Source of the DNA: Helicobacter mesocricetorum
GTDB taxonomy: Bacteria > Campylobacterota > Campylobacteria > Campylobacterales > Helicobacteraceae
Reading direction: 5' to 3'
NCBI RefSeq assembly: GCF_900198605.1
Contig: NZ_FZPJ01000004.1
Location: 1-64,000 of the forward strand
Length of the DNA: 64,000 nt
The notes beneath the pieces are model-generated. The model was not told where the DNA came from, made no database searches, and saw only the letters and a list, made by a program, of their open reading frames with translations. A program made the position numbers and the translations under genes. Below, one piece after another: positions 10,971-19,789 of the stretch (its first letter is position 1; every line of letters begins with the position of its first letter).

Positions 10971-12035
10971 TTACTGATTTTTCTTTTCATCGTTAATTTT
11001 ACGCACTTTAATTAAAACCTCAACCATTGCTTGATAAAGAGATTCAGGAATTTCTTTATCAATATCTACATCTTTATAAAGAGCTCTTGCTAAAGGAGGA
11101 TTTTCTATAATGGGTATTTCGTGTTCTTTGGCAATTTCTTTAATCTTTTGGGCTAAGAAATCTACCCCTTTAGCCAACACTCTAGGTGCTTTTTCTTTAG
11201 TATTATCATAACGCAAAGCTACTGCATAATGTGTGGGGTTAGTAACTACAACATCGGCATTTGGGATATTTTGCATCATCCGTTTTTTAGCAGCTTGAAA
11301 CATCAAAGAGCGAATCTTTCCTTTAATTTGCTGATCCCCCTCTTGGTTTTTAAATTCATCTTTCACTTCTTGTTTGCTCATTCTTAAGGATTTATAATAT
11401 TGGTATCGCTTAAGGAAATAGTCTAAAGTTGCCATAGTTAAGAAAAAAGTTAATAAGATGGCTATAAGAATGAGGGCTTTATCTTTAAACCAAAGCATTT
11501 GTTCCCCAACAGGAAAAAGTGAGACAGTGGTGAGTTCTTTTATGAAGTTTAAAAATACAAAAAATGCAATAACAAAGGCTGTTAGGACTTTAAAAGTAAT
11601 TAAAAAACCATCCAAAAGCTTTTTTGTAGAAATAAGATTTTTAATACCAGAGATAAAATTTAGTTTTTGTAATTTTGGTTGGATAGCTTTAGTTGTTAGC
11701 AAAAACCCACTTTGAGAGATATTTGCTACTATTCCAGCAATCATTAAAGAAGCAAAAATGGGTGCAAGTAATGATAATATCTCAAAAGCTAATGAGATTG
11801 CTAGGGACATAGCATTATTGCGTGAGAATTCTTGGTTAAAATGGCTATAAACATTTTCAAAAATATTCCCAACACCTTTAACCCAAAAGCTAAAACATAA
11901 AAAAACCAATACAAGCCCTACAACTAATCCCAAAAAAGCATTAACATCGGGGCTTTTTAAGACATTTCCTTCTTCTCTTGCTTTTTGAATTTTACGAGCT
12001 GAGGGGGCTTCGGTTTTTTCTTGTTCATCTGCCAT
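10971..12035 (-). CDS. flhB: Flagellar type III export apparatus protein FlhB
   Basis: 354 residues. FlhB is the inner-membrane export gate component that switches substrate from rod/hook to filament type. It has an N-terminal EQEKTEAPSARKIQKAREEG motif region, four membrane helices (about 32-55, 85-110, 145-165, 185-207) and a cytoplasmic domain with the autocleavage site NPTH (266-269). The PTHYAVALRY continuation is canonical. The ATG at 12035 overlaps the 3' end of mobA by 11 bp, so the two are likely cotranscribed, although functionally unrelated. Confidence 0.96.
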   Translation of the reverse strand: MADEQEKTEAPSARKIQKAREEGNVLKSPDVNAFLGLVVGLVLVFLCFSFWVKGVGNIFENVYSHFNQEFSRNNAMSLAISLAFEILSLLAPIFASLMIAGIVANISQSGFLLTTKAIQPKLQKLNFISGIKNLISTKKLLDGFLITFKVLTAFVIAFFVFLNFIKELTTVSLFPVGEQMLWFKDKALILIAILLTFFLTMATLDYFLKRYQYYKSLRMSKQEVKDEFKNQEGDQQIKGKIRSLMFQAAKKRMMQNIPNADVVVTNPTHYAVALRYDNTKEKAPRVLAKGVDFLAQKIKEIAKEHEIPIIENPPLARALYKDVDIDKEIPESLYQAMVEVLIKVRKINDEKKNQ

Positions 12036-12588
12036 TTATGCTTCTTTTAATTGCTTGTTGGTAGTCTTTTGGGTAATTTAAATTGCTACTTTCTTGAGTG
12101 CTTATTTTAACAAATTCTAAGGGTTCCATATTTTTTAATAAGTCCATTAACCGATAATTGCCTTTTTGGATTTGGTTATTAATAAGGGGCAAGGAATCTT
12201 TGGGATAGATTCCAATGAGCGGATGAATCTTTTCATTTTTTGCAAAGGTTGCTTTTTGGTGTTGTTGAAAAGATTCTATGATTTTTAAGATGGAATTTTT
12301 TTGCAAAAAAGGGGTATCTATGGAGATAACAAAAATATTTTGCTGCAAGGTTTCTAAAACACTTTTTAGTCCAAAAATGGGGGCAAAAGTATTTTCATTA
12401 TCTAAAATGGTTTGGACATTATAATCATTAATAATAGGGGTTTTACTAGAGAAATATAAATTTTTAAAGATTTGGTAAAAGTTTTTGGCTTGGAAGTTTG
12501 CTAGGCTTTGTCCAAAGAAGTCTAAATTTTGTTTTAATATGCCCATTCTTGAACTTTTCCCGCCCGATAAAATAATGCAAGTTAGCAA
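12025..12588 (-). CDS. mobA: Molybdenum cofactor guanylyltransferase
   Basis: 187 residues. MobA attaches GMP from GTP to molybdopterin to give the guanine dinucleotide cofactor used by enzymes such as nitrate, formate or TMAO/DMSO reductases. The nucleotide-binding signature ILSGGKSSRMG (7-17) and the acidic ISIDTPFL motif (about residues 93-100) are present. The length is near the family norm (about 190-200). It is divergent from moaA, which makes the cofactor precursor, and overlaps flhB downstream. Confidence 0.88.
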   Translation of the reverse strand: MLTCIILSGGKSSRMGILKQNLDFFGQSLANFQAKNFYQIFKNLYFSSKTPIINDYNVQTILDNENTFAPIFGLKSVLETLQQNIFVISIDTPFLQKNSILKIIESFQQHQKATFAKNEKIHPLIGIYPKDSLPLINNQIQKGNYRLMDLLKNMEPLEFVKISTQESSNLNYPKDYQQAIKRSINGR

Positions 12589-12674
12589 AATTGCCCTTTT
12601 TAAAGTTTTATCAAATTATAGCTTTTTTTAATATTCTTAAGACTATGATTTGTAATAAATTTTTAGGAGATTTA

Positions 12675-13643
12675 TTGTTAGTAGATAGTTTTGGACGCAC
12701 TATTGATTATATGCGCATTAGTGTTACACAACGTTGTAATTTCCGCTGTCTTTATTGTATGCCAAATATTCCTATGGATATAGGAAGCGAAGAGGATGAT
12801 GTGCCTTTAGAGGGTGTGTTAAATTTCATTAAAGTTGCGATTAATGAAGGTGTTAAGAAAATACGAATCACTGGTGGAGAACCACTTCTTAGAAAAGGAA
12901 TCGTAGATTTTATCGCACAAATTTATCAATTAAGCCCATCTATTGATATTGCTTTAACAACTAATGCTTATCTTTTAGCTCCCCTTGCTAAATCTCTAAA
13001 AGAAGCAGGATTAAAACGTATTAATATTTCTTTAGATTCTCTAAAGAAAGAAAAAATCCAATGTATTTCCAAACGCGATGGATTAGAAAAAATCCTACAA
13101 GGGATTGAGTCTGCTAAAAAAGAGGGATTTTTAATAAAATTAAATATGGTGCCTCTAAAAACTATTAATGAAGATGAGGTTATAGATATCTTAGAATATG
13201 GGATAAATTTAGGTATTGGTGTACGTTTTATTGAATTTATGGAAAATATGCACGCTAGAAGTGGTATAGACGGACTAAGGGCAAAAGAGATTTTGGAAAA
13301 AATTGAGAAAAAATATTCTTTTAAATTATTGCAAAAAGATGTTTTTGGTCCTGCTACTCTCTTTGAGATTATGCAAAATCAAGAATCTTATATTTTTGGA
13401 ATTATTGCTCCTCATAATGATGATTTTTGTAAAACTTGCAATAGAATCCGTTTAAGTAGCGAGGGCAAATTAATACCTTGTCTTTATCACGAGAATGCTA
13501 TTGATATTAAAGAAGCAATGCTTTATGGAGATAGTCAAGAGATATTGAAACGTTTGAAGCTTTGTGTAGAAAAAAAACCAGAAAAAAATGATTGGAATGA
13601 AAATCAAACTTCAATGCGTGCGTTTTATAAAACAGGTGGATAG
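12675..13643 (+). CDS. moaA: GTP 3',8-cyclase (molybdenum cofactor biosynthesis MoaA)
   Basis: 322 residues from a TTG start at 12675. MoaA is a radical-SAM enzyme that, with MoaC, converts GTP to cyclic pyranopterin monophosphate. TTG is preferred because AGGAG lies 7 nt upstream and the protein then begins LVDSFGRTIDYMRIS, as in other Helicobacter MoaA. Signatures: CxxxCxxC (21/25/28), TGGEPLLR, the second cluster CKTCNRIRLSSEG plus a later Cys, and a C-terminal Gly-Gly. It is divergent from mobA. Confidence 0.93.
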   Translation: MLVDSFGRTIDYMRISVTQRCNFRCLYCMPNIPMDIGSEEDDVPLEGVLNFIKVAINEGVKKIRITGGEPLLRKGIVDFIAQIYQLSPSIDIALTTNAYLLAPLAKSLKEAGLKRINISLDSLKKEKIQCISKRDGLEKILQGIESAKKEGFLIKLNMVPLKTINEDEVIDILEYGINLGIGVRFIEFMENMHARSGIDGLRAKEILEKIEKKYSFKLLQKDVFGPATLFEIMQNQESYIFGIIAPHNDDFCKTCNRIRLSSEGKLIPCLYHENAIDIKEAMLYGDSQEILKRLKLCVEKKPEKNDWNENQTSMRAFYKTGG

Positions 13644-13658
13644 TAACAAATAAATTTA

Positions 13659-13671
13659 ATTATTAAATAAT
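13659..13671. promoter_or_regulatory. AT-rich dyad upstream of napA, possible Fur/PerR-type operator
   Basis: ATTATT-A-AATAAT is a perfect 6-1-6 inverted repeat about 100 bp before the napA start, followed by two candidate -10 boxes (TATAAT-like, near 13695 and 13731). Dps/NapA genes in Campylobacterota respond to iron or peroxide regulators. In such AT-rich DNA the dyad could be fortuitous. Confidence 0.3.
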
Positions 13672-13769
13672 AATAATTTTCTTTTAATAATTTATAGATA
13701 TAATTTCATCAACTTTTATAATAAAAGTGATATAATAAAAATGAAACATTAATTAAAAAGGAGTTCAAT

Positions 13770-14207
13770 ATGAAGAAAGTTGTTCTAATACTTAAACAAA
13801 TCCAAGCAGATTCAGCAGTTTTTTATATTAAATTGCATAACTATCATTGGAATGTTAAAGGAATGGATTTTCATCCTGTGCATACAGCATTAGAGGGTAT
13901 GTATGATGATATGGCAGATTTGATGGATGATATGGCAGAGAGAATCTTGCAAATTGGTGAGAAACCTTATGTAACAATTAAAGATATGCTCTCTCATAGT
14001 AAGATTAAAGAAGAGAGCAAAACAAGCTTTGATTCTAAGACTATTACAAAAGCGGTTCTTCCAGATTACGAATATTTTTTAAAATCTTTTAAAGAATTAT
14101 CAGATGTAGCAGGAGAGGCAAATGATAAGGCAACTGTTGCTTTAGCTGATGAGAAGATAGCAGCTTTAGAGAAAGCAATTTGGATGTTAAAAGCCCAACT
14201 TGCTTAA
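13770..14207 (+). CDS. napA: Dps-family miniferritin (neutrophil-activating protein NapA)
   Basis: 145 residues, the size of H. pylori NapA (144). It forms a dodecameric cage that stores iron and protects DNA from peroxide. The intersubunit ferroxidase-site residues are visible in KLHNYHWNVKG (about 21-31) and in FHPVHTALEGMYDDMADLMDD (His37-Asp52-Glu56 region in Dps numbering). AAGGAG lies 6 nt before the ATG. It is monocistronic between moaA and the convergent HD phosphohydrolase gene. Confidence 0.95.
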   Translation: MKKVVLILKQIQADSAVFYIKLHNYHWNVKGMDFHPVHTALEGMYDDMADLMDDMAERILQIGEKPYVTIKDMLSHSKIKEESKTSFDSKTITKAVLPDYEYFLKSFKELSDVAGEANDKATVALADEKIAALEKAIWMLKAQLA

Positions 14208-14215
14208 ACTCTTAG

Positions 14216-14231
14216 CACCTCTTTGGTGCGT
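14216..14231 (+). terminator. Weak hairpin after napA
   Basis: GCACC and GGTGC form a 5-bp stem around TCTTT just after the napA stop. No strong T-run follows immediately, so termination strength is doubtful. The remaining gap to 14441 holds no convincing gene. Confidence 0.35.
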
Positions 14232-14441
14232 ATGTATTTAACCCTCTCTTTTTAGATTCCATAGATTTTTATTTATCTAATGTAGTTATTCCTCTTCTAA
14301 AATTTATTTTATGCTTGCCAATTACTTTTATATTGATATTTTTCAAATTGGCTATATCTTTGGTTGTTTTGTATAAAAGGACAAAAGGCTCTGTAATTTT
14401 AATTGCGGTTATTTTAGGATTTAAAAGGATTTATAAAATTG

Positions 14442-15533
14442 CTAAAAACCCAATTCTTTATAAAGAGCAATTGCGTATCTATCTGTCATTGAAGCAATAT
14501 AGTCTGCACATATTCTATGGATTTTTGCCCCTTGTTCTATTTTGAGTTGCAAATCTTTGGGCAACAAAGCTGTATCATTACTTAGGCATTCATAGAGTTT
14601 TTTAATACACCGCTTCCCCATAAACATTTTTTTGTAAATCTCTTCGTGGCGATAGAGATGTTTAAAAAGGATTTTTTTAAGAATCTTTATATCCTTTTGC
14701 ATACTTTTTGTATGTGTTATGGGCAAGGGGCTATGGGATGGATATACGAAGCATTGCGGATATTCTTGTGTGAAAGATTGGTTATTTTGCAGTAAATCAT
14801 AAACGAGTAATGTGATAAGCCTTGAAGTGAAGCGATGACGAAAAATAGATTCTTTAAAAGAAATTTTTTCTTCATTTTCTACATATTCTATGCAGTTTCT
14901 TACAAGTTTGCTTTCTGCTAAGGTGCCAAAGTTAATAAGATGATATTTGATTCCATCATCAATATCGTGGCTAATATAAGCGATTTCATCGGATAAATCC
15001 ACAATAATAGCTTCTAGGCTTGGGTGGAAGTTTAGCTTGAAGGCTTCTTTGTAATAACTGCTTAAAAAGGGTTTTTCATAAGGATAAGAATGTTTTAATA
15101 TACCTTCTAAAGTCGCAAAGCAAAGATTTAGCCCATTGAAATTTTGGTAACGTTTTTCTAAATTTGTAACTACTCTAAAGGATTGGAAGTTGTGTTCAAA
15201 TCCACAAGAATATCCATCTTCTTTTATCACTCTATCAAGCTCATCTCCTCCTGCGTGTCCAAAGGGTGTATGCCCTAAGTCGTGGGCTAAAGCAATAGCT
15301 TCTGCTAAATTTTGGTTAAGCCCTAAATGGTAAGAGAGGGTTCTAGCAATTTGGCTAACTTCTAAAGAATGCGTTAAGCGAGTGCGAAAATAATCCCCAC
15401 TAGAATTTAAAAAAACTTGTGTTTTATACTCTAACCTTCTAAAATAAGAGCTATGAATAATCCTATCCCTATCCCTGCTAAAAGCGTCTCTAAAGTCTTC
15501 CGTAGATGGATAAAAACGATAATGAGGTTGCAT
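14442..15533 (-). CDS. dgt: HD-domain deoxyguanosinetriphosphate triphosphohydrolase-like protein
   Basis: 363 residues. It belongs to the dGTPase family, which hydrolyses dNTPs to nucleoside and triphosphate and influences dNTP pools. Metal-binding HD residues are visible: RTRLTHSLEVSQ (His55), ALAHDLGHTPFGHAGG (His84-Asp85) and the distal Asp in VDLSDEIAYISHDIDDG. It is shorter than E. coli Dgt (505), matching the short dGTPase-like class, whose substrate may be broader than dGTP. It is convergent with napA and divergent from the MBL-fold gene. Confidence 0.88.
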   Translation of the reverse strand: MQPHYRFYPSTEDFRDAFSRDRDRIIHSSYFRRLEYKTQVFLNSSGDYFRTRLTHSLEVSQIARTLSYHLGLNQNLAEAIALAHDLGHTPFGHAGGDELDRVIKEDGYSCGFEHNFQSFRVVTNLEKRYQNFNGLNLCFATLEGILKHSYPYEKPFLSSYYKEAFKLNFHPSLEAIIVDLSDEIAYISHDIDDGIKYHLINFGTLAESKLVRNCIEYVENEEKISFKESIFRHRFTSRLITLLVYDLLQNNQSFTQEYPQCFVYPSHSPLPITHTKSMQKDIKILKKILFKHLYRHEEIYKKMFMGKRCIKKLYECLSNDTALLPKDLQLKIEQGAKIHRICADYIASMTDRYAIALYKELGF

Positions 15534-15602
15534 TACAATCCTTGTTTTGTTTGTATTTTATCGCCTTTGTGCTAATATTTACAAAAAACTTAAGGAATTT
15601 TT

Positions 15603-16301
15603 ATGAATGTTTTTGAAAATAATGCCTTTAAAGTCTTAATGCAATCTTTTGGGGAATATCAGACAAATTGTTATTTGGTATTTGACAAAAATACACAAGA
15701 ATCTTTAATCATCGATGCAGGAATTAATGCTGTAGATTGGGTATTGCAGAATGCTAAAAAGCCATTAGCGATTTTAAATACACACGGGCATTTTGACCAT
15801 ACTTGGAGCAATGCGGCTTTAAAAGAACATTTTGCACAAATTCCTCTTCTTTGTCCCTTTGAAGACGCCTTTATGCTCAAAGATGATTGTTTTAGCACAG
15901 GATTGCCCTCATCCATACCTGATATTTTAGTGGGTGCAAAAGAAGGGGAAGTAATAGAAGAAAAGACAGCAAACACGCAAAATCTTAATCGTAAAAATAC
16001 CTACAATTTTGGCAATTTTTCTATGGAGTTTATTTGTTACCCCGGACATACTCCCGGTTGTAGCGTGATTGTCCTATCGCATAAAGCAATAGAAGAGAAA
16101 ATAATGTTTAGCGGAGATTTTATTTTTTATCGTTCTATTGGTCGTAGTGATTTTCCTTATTCTTCTTCAGAGGCGATGAAAAAGAGTTTAGAATCTTTTT
16201 TAAATTTTGAAGAAAATATACCTGTTTTTCCGGGGCATGGTGGCAGCACGGATGTTTTTTCTGAAAAAGAAAATATTCCTTATTGGTTGGCTAGGATTTA
16301 A
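15603..16301 (+). CDS. Metallo-beta-lactamase-fold hydrolase (glyoxalase II-like)
   Basis: 232 residues. The binuclear metal motif THGHFDH (60-66) and the further ligands in CYPGHTPGCS, FSGDFIFY and FPGHG place it in the MBL-fold hydrolase group with glyoxalase II, a cytoplasmic thioester hydrolase. It is somewhat smaller than true GloB (about 250) and the substrate is not evident. TAAGGAATTTTT precedes the ATG. It stands alone between dgt (divergent) and the secretion-like cluster that starts about 100 bp downstream. Confidence 0.8.
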   Translation: MNVFENNAFKVLMQSFGEYQTNCYLVFDKNTQESLIIDAGINAVDWVLQNAKKPLAILNTHGHFDHTWSNAALKEHFAQIPLLCPFEDAFMLKDDCFSTGLPSSIPDILVGAKEGEVIEEKTANTQNLNRKNTYNFGNFSMEFICYPGHTPGCSVIVLSHKAIEEKIMFSGDFIFYRSIGRSDFPYSSSEAMKKSLESFLNFEENIPVFPGHGGSTDVFSEKENIPYWLARI

Positions 16302-16406
16302 CAAGATATAGCAAGATAAAAAGTAACATCTTTAGATTTTTTATGATTAAAAATAAGGCAAATATTTTTTATCCTTAGTAATTGCGATAGAATTAACGCA
16401 TATTTA

Positions 16407-17510
16407 ATGCCAAATGAAGTTTTAGGGGGTTTTGTGGTTGCCTATTTGCCCTTAAAAGAAATTGCTTTTTATTCGCTAGAGATAAATGAAGAAAAGCTTA
16501 ATAAAGAATGTTTGCGTGATAGCTTAGAAGAGCAGATTTGTTTGATTTTTGGCTTAAAGCGAGATTGTGAATATTTTTTAAGCTTTAATAATGCCCTAAA
16601 CCCTAATTTATTCTATTGTATCGTGGTTTGCACAGATAGTTTTACCCAATACTCTACTAAAGATACTACATTTTTAACCAATCCTATTTTTTTAACCCAA
16701 GTTTTTTTGCCTAATGATAAGGATTTTAATGTTTTTATTATTGCAGATATTATCAATCCCTTAGATATCGGCATTATTGTTTATTATCAAGAATCTATTA
16801 TTTTTTTGGATATTTTGGAGCATAAAGAAATTGTGAAATCTCTTTATAAAATAGAGCAAGAAATAACTACGGATTTTTATCTTTGGTGCGAGAATGATAA
16901 TTTAAGACAGAGTCTAAAGCAGTATATTAACAAAGAAATTAGGTTGGTTGATGTTTATGAGCATACGCAAAACTTATTGGATTATCCTAAAGTGCTAAAC
17001 TTTATCCCAACTAAAGAGATTATTCCATTTTGGAGACAAAATGTAGGAAAATTAATTTTAATAAGTATTATGGGAATGCTTCTGGGCATCTCTTATCCCC
17101 TAACCTTAGAAATTTTAGCTTTTTTGGAGCAGAGGCATAATGAAGATTTAAAACAGCAAATTCAATCCCAGCAGTTAGAATATAAAAAATATAGTGGAAA
17201 TAAAAAGGATTTTAAAGCATTGAGTGAAAAATATTTTCAGCTTCAGGAAAAAATAGCATTTAATAAAGCTTATTTGGAGAAATTTATACCTAAACAATCA
17301 CCTATGATATTTTTTGCAAAGGCTAAGGAATCTTTAGCGCAAAATAATATCAAAATTGCCTATTTTCACTATTCCCAAGATGCTTATGAAATGCTACTAA
17401 TAGGAGAGTATAGTTTAAAGTTTATTGAGTTTTTAGAGCAAAAAGGATTAGGTGTTTTAGAGCTTTTAGAGCCTATCCAATCTTTTTATTTTGTGAGGCT
17501 TAAAAGTTGA
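16407..17510 (+). CDS. PilM/PilN- or GspL-like inner-membrane assembly protein
   Basis: 367 residues. The N-terminal 210 residues look cytoplasmic. One membrane helix follows (about 214-236), then a predicted coiled coil (237-300) and a small periplasmic domain. This cytoplasmic-TM-periplasmic layout and its place before a PilO-like gene fit GspL or a PilM-PilN fusion, which bridges the ATPase to the pseudopilus. The stretch NFIPTKEIIPFW before the helix resembles the PilN entry motif. ATG at 16407 lacks a ribosome site; GTG at 16434 follows AGGGGG and may be the true start. It is the first gene of a ten-gene overlapping operon. Call by context and topology. Confidence 0.6.
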   Translation: MPNEVLGGFVVAYLPLKEIAFYSLEINEEKLNKECLRDSLEEQICLIFGLKRDCEYFLSFNNALNPNLFYCIVVCTDSFTQYSTKDTTFLTNPIFLTQVFLPNDKDFNVFIIADIINPLDIGIIVYYQESIIFLDILEHKEIVKSLYKIEQEITTDFYLWCENDNLRQSLKQYINKEIRLVDVYEHTQNLLDYPKVLNFIPTKEIIPFWRQNVGKLILISIMGMLLGISYPLTLEILAFLEQRHNEDLKQQIQSQQLEYKKYSGNKKDFKALSEKYFQLQEKIAFNKAYLEKFIPKQSPMIFFAKAKESLAQNNIKIAYFHYSQDAYEMLLIGEYSLKFIEFLEQKGLGVLELLEPIQSFYFVRLKS

Positions 17511-18064
17511 TAGGCTTTTTGGTGCAAATAGAAGAGTGGATTAAGGCAAAAAGCATTAGAGAGAAGATTTTGCTTTTTTGTCTTTGTTTTGTCCTTTTTG
17601 CTATGCTTCCTTTGTGGGGATTTTTAGAAAGGGCAGAATATTCTTTGTATTATCAAAAAACACAATCTAAAGAGCTTCAAAATTATTTATCGGGATTGAA
17701 AAGAGAGTTTTTAAAGGTTGCAGAGGAGAATAATGTTTATGCACTAGAGGAAACTATTGCTAATTTAGAGCAGACTTTATCTACACAAGAAAAACAAAAA
17801 CTCCTCCTCCAAACAAATTCTAGTGTTATTGCACAGCTTAACTTATTAAGCCAAGAGTTTGCTTTAGAGCAGTTTGTTTTAGCACAAGATCAACAGATAT
17901 TTTTAGAAGGGAGTGGGACATTTAAAAATGTTTTTGGATTCCTCTTAAGGATAGAAAGCTTTTTTAAGGCTTTAAAAATCACAGACTTTTGGATTTATCC
18001 TAATGCTAGAAATTTAGATTTTGCTATGCAGATGGAACTATTAGACTTCAAGGAAGAGTTTTGA
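17507..18064 (+). CDS. PilO/GspM-like membrane protein
   Basis: 185 residues from a TTG start that overlaps the previous stop by 4 nt (TTGA). A short N-terminal cytoplasmic segment, a membrane helix (about 20-38), a coiled coil (about 45-105) and a compact C-terminal domain (about 110-185) match the PilO/GspM architecture. The periplasmic domain of that family is ferredoxin-like and pairs with PilN/GspL. I infer the role from topology and order; sequence identity to known members is low by eye. Confidence 0.55.
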   Translation: MIGFLVQIEEWIKAKSIREKILLFCLCFVLFAMLPLWGFLERAEYSLYYQKTQSKELQNYLSGLKREFLKVAEENNVYALEETIANLEQTLSTQEKQKLLLQTNSSVIAQLNLLSQEFALEQFVLAQDQQIFLEGSGTFKNVFGFLLRIESFFKALKITDFWIYPNARNLDFAMQMELLDFKEEF

Positions 18065-18318
18065 AAATATATATTTTTATGCTTATGGTGTTGCAAGCTT
18101 TTAGTAAAGAATTATTGTCTTATGATCCCTTTTTTTACGAAGATAGGGATTTTATTGAATTATTGGGAATTATGGATACAAAGGTGAATCTTAATGGAAA
18201 ATGGTATCAAGCAAAAGATACTTTTGAGGGATTATTGATTAAAGAAGTCCAAAAAGATTGTGTTATTTTGGGGGAAAGAAAAATTTGTTTGGCAAAAAAG
18301 AGGCTTTGGGAGGATTGA
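18061..18318 (+). CDS. Small exported protein, PilP/GspC-like position
   Basis: 85 residues from TTG, again with a 4-nt TTGA overlap. The N-terminus (about 1-15) is a signal peptide or membrane anchor, followed by a small domain (LLGIMDTKVNLNGKWY... and ...GERKICL). A short beta-rich domain just upstream of the secretin gene is the place of PilP or the GspC homology region, which links the inner-membrane complex to the secretin. I do not recognise the family directly, so the role is contextual. Confidence 0.5.
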   Translation: MKIYIFMLMVLQAFSKELLSYDPFFYEDRDFIELLGIMDTKVNLNGKWYQAKDTFEGLLIKEVQKDCVILGERKICLAKKRLWED

Positions 18319-18319
18319 T

Positions 18320-19789
18320 ATGCGGTTTTGGTGGATTATATGTTTTTGTAGCATTATCGTCTATGGAAATTGTGAAAATCGTTTATTTAATCTCTCTTTA
18401 GAGGATTCAAAAGTCAAAATTATGGAAGTTTTAAATGAATTTGCTAAAGAATGCCATTTTAGTGTTATTTATAAGGATTTAGAAACGCAAAAAAGCCTTG
18501 ATAGACTTTTACCATTAGTCAATATTAAACAAAAAGATTTGGATTTTGTGTTTGATTTATTATTTGATGTGGCAAATTTGCATTATGATTATGCGAATAA
18601 TCTCTTAACCTTGCAAGTAGAAAAAATAAAAACTTTTAAGATTAATTATGTTGGCACTAATCGGCAAGGCTCTAGTAGCACTTCGGTTTTTATTAATAAT
18701 GACGAAAGCTATTCCAACGCTTATAGGGATACTACAACACAGAGTTTAAACAAATCGGGTATTGATATTACTAGTGAAGATGGTTTTAATTTTTGGGATA
18801 TGATTGAAGAGGAAGTCTTATTGCTTTTAAATAAAACAGAAAATGATTCTAATGTGATTGTGAATAGAGGGGCTGGGTTGATTAGCGTTAGGGCGGATAA
18901 AGAGAGTTTGCAAAAAGTTGAATCCTATATTGATAGTTTGCACCAAAGGCTGCAAAAGCAAGTTTTAATTGATGTGAATATCTTGAGTATCTCCCATAAT
19001 CATAATAATACAACGGGCATTAATTGGAATGAATTGTATAATTTGCAAAATTTGGCAATACCTTCATTTGGTCAAAACCCTAATTTTGGTGGAGATGGAG
19101 AGGTTGGGAATGTGAGTGGGTTAAATGTGGTTGGTGGGAGCGGTAGGAATGTGATTTCTTATGGAATAAATATTTTTTCACAAGGCTTAAGCTTAGAGCG
19201 AATTATTGAGTTTTTAAAGACTTATGGAAAAGTGCAATCTATCTCTAATCCTAAGATTTTAACGCTTAATAATCAGCCTGCTATGATTAGTGTGGGGGAT
19301 ATTTTGCGTTATAAAAAAAGCTCTGTCTATCAAAACACTAATGCGCAAACAACCCTGACTAATACAGATAACGAATATCCAACAATCTTTGCTGGAGTTT
19401 TGCTTGATGTTACTCCTTTGGTTTTTGATGATGAGATTATGCTTAAAATTAATCCTTCTATTACTAAAACAAGAGAGAATAAGTTGGAATTGCCAAGTAA
19501 CGCCTTTGAAACACCGCCTAATCTAACGACTAATCAGCTCTCTTCTATTGTAAGGGTTAAAAATAATCAAAAGATTATTTTAGGGGGGCTTATATCCCAA
19601 AATGTTTCTAAAAAAGAAAGCAAGATTCCGCTTTTGGGCGATATTCCTCTTCTTAAAACCTTCTTTTCTTATTCTCAAGATATTGAAAATATAGAAGAGA
19701 TTGTTTTTATTATAGAGCCAAAAATCATTAATGAGGATTTGGTATTTAGCTTAGAATCCTTGGGTTATAAACTCATAGAGGAAGAGTGA
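18320..19789 (+). CDS. gspD: Type II/IV secretin (outer-membrane channel)
   Basis: 489 residues. The start at 18320 follows GGGAGG one nucleotide after the previous stop and gives a clear signal peptide (MRFWWIICFCSIIVYG). The N-terminal half carries short periplasmic N-domains (about 25-120 and 165-230). The C-terminal half is the secretin domain: ISNPKILTLNNQPAMISVG, VTPLVFDDEIMLKINPSIT, and the hallmark IVRVKNNQKIILGGLI followed by PLLGDIPLLKTFF. It should form the multimeric gated pore of the apparatus. Short length compared with GspD (about 650) fits the compact secretins of Campylobacterota (CtsD-like). Confidence 0.88.
   Translation: MRFWWIICFCSIIVYGNCENRLFNLSLEDSKVKIMEVLNEFAKECHFSVIYKDLETQKSLDRLLPLVNIKQKDLDFVFDLLFDVANLHYDYANNLLTLQVEKIKTFKINYVGTNRQGSSSTSVFINNDESYSNAYRDTTTQSLNKSGIDITSEDGFNFWDMIEEEVLLLLNKTENDSNVIVNRGAGLISVRADKESLQKVESYIDSLHQRLQKQVLIDVNILSISHNHNNTTGINWNELYNLQNLAIPSFGQNPNFGGDGEVGNVSGLNVVGGSGRNVISYGINIFSQGLSLERIIEFLKTYGKVQSISNPKILTLNNQPAMISVGDILRYKKSSVYQNTNAQTTLTNTDNEYPTIFAGVLLDVTPLVFDDEIMLKINPSITKTRENKLELPSNAFETPPNLTTNQLSSIVRVKNNQKIILGGLISQNVSKKESKIPLLGDIPLLKTFFSYSQDIENIEEIVFIIEPKIINEDLVFSLESLGYKLIEEE

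Noticed and set aside
12591-12674. Upstream extension of moaA from 12591
   Set aside because: It adds 28 residues with no ribosome site and no family match; TTG at 12675 has AGGAG and the canonical N-terminus.
14237-14545. Open plus-strand frame with a hydrophobic, coding-like stretch downstream of napA
   Set aside because: It has no ATG with a ribosome site, and the 3' third is antisense to the well-supported HD phosphohydrolase gene. It is at most a remnant.
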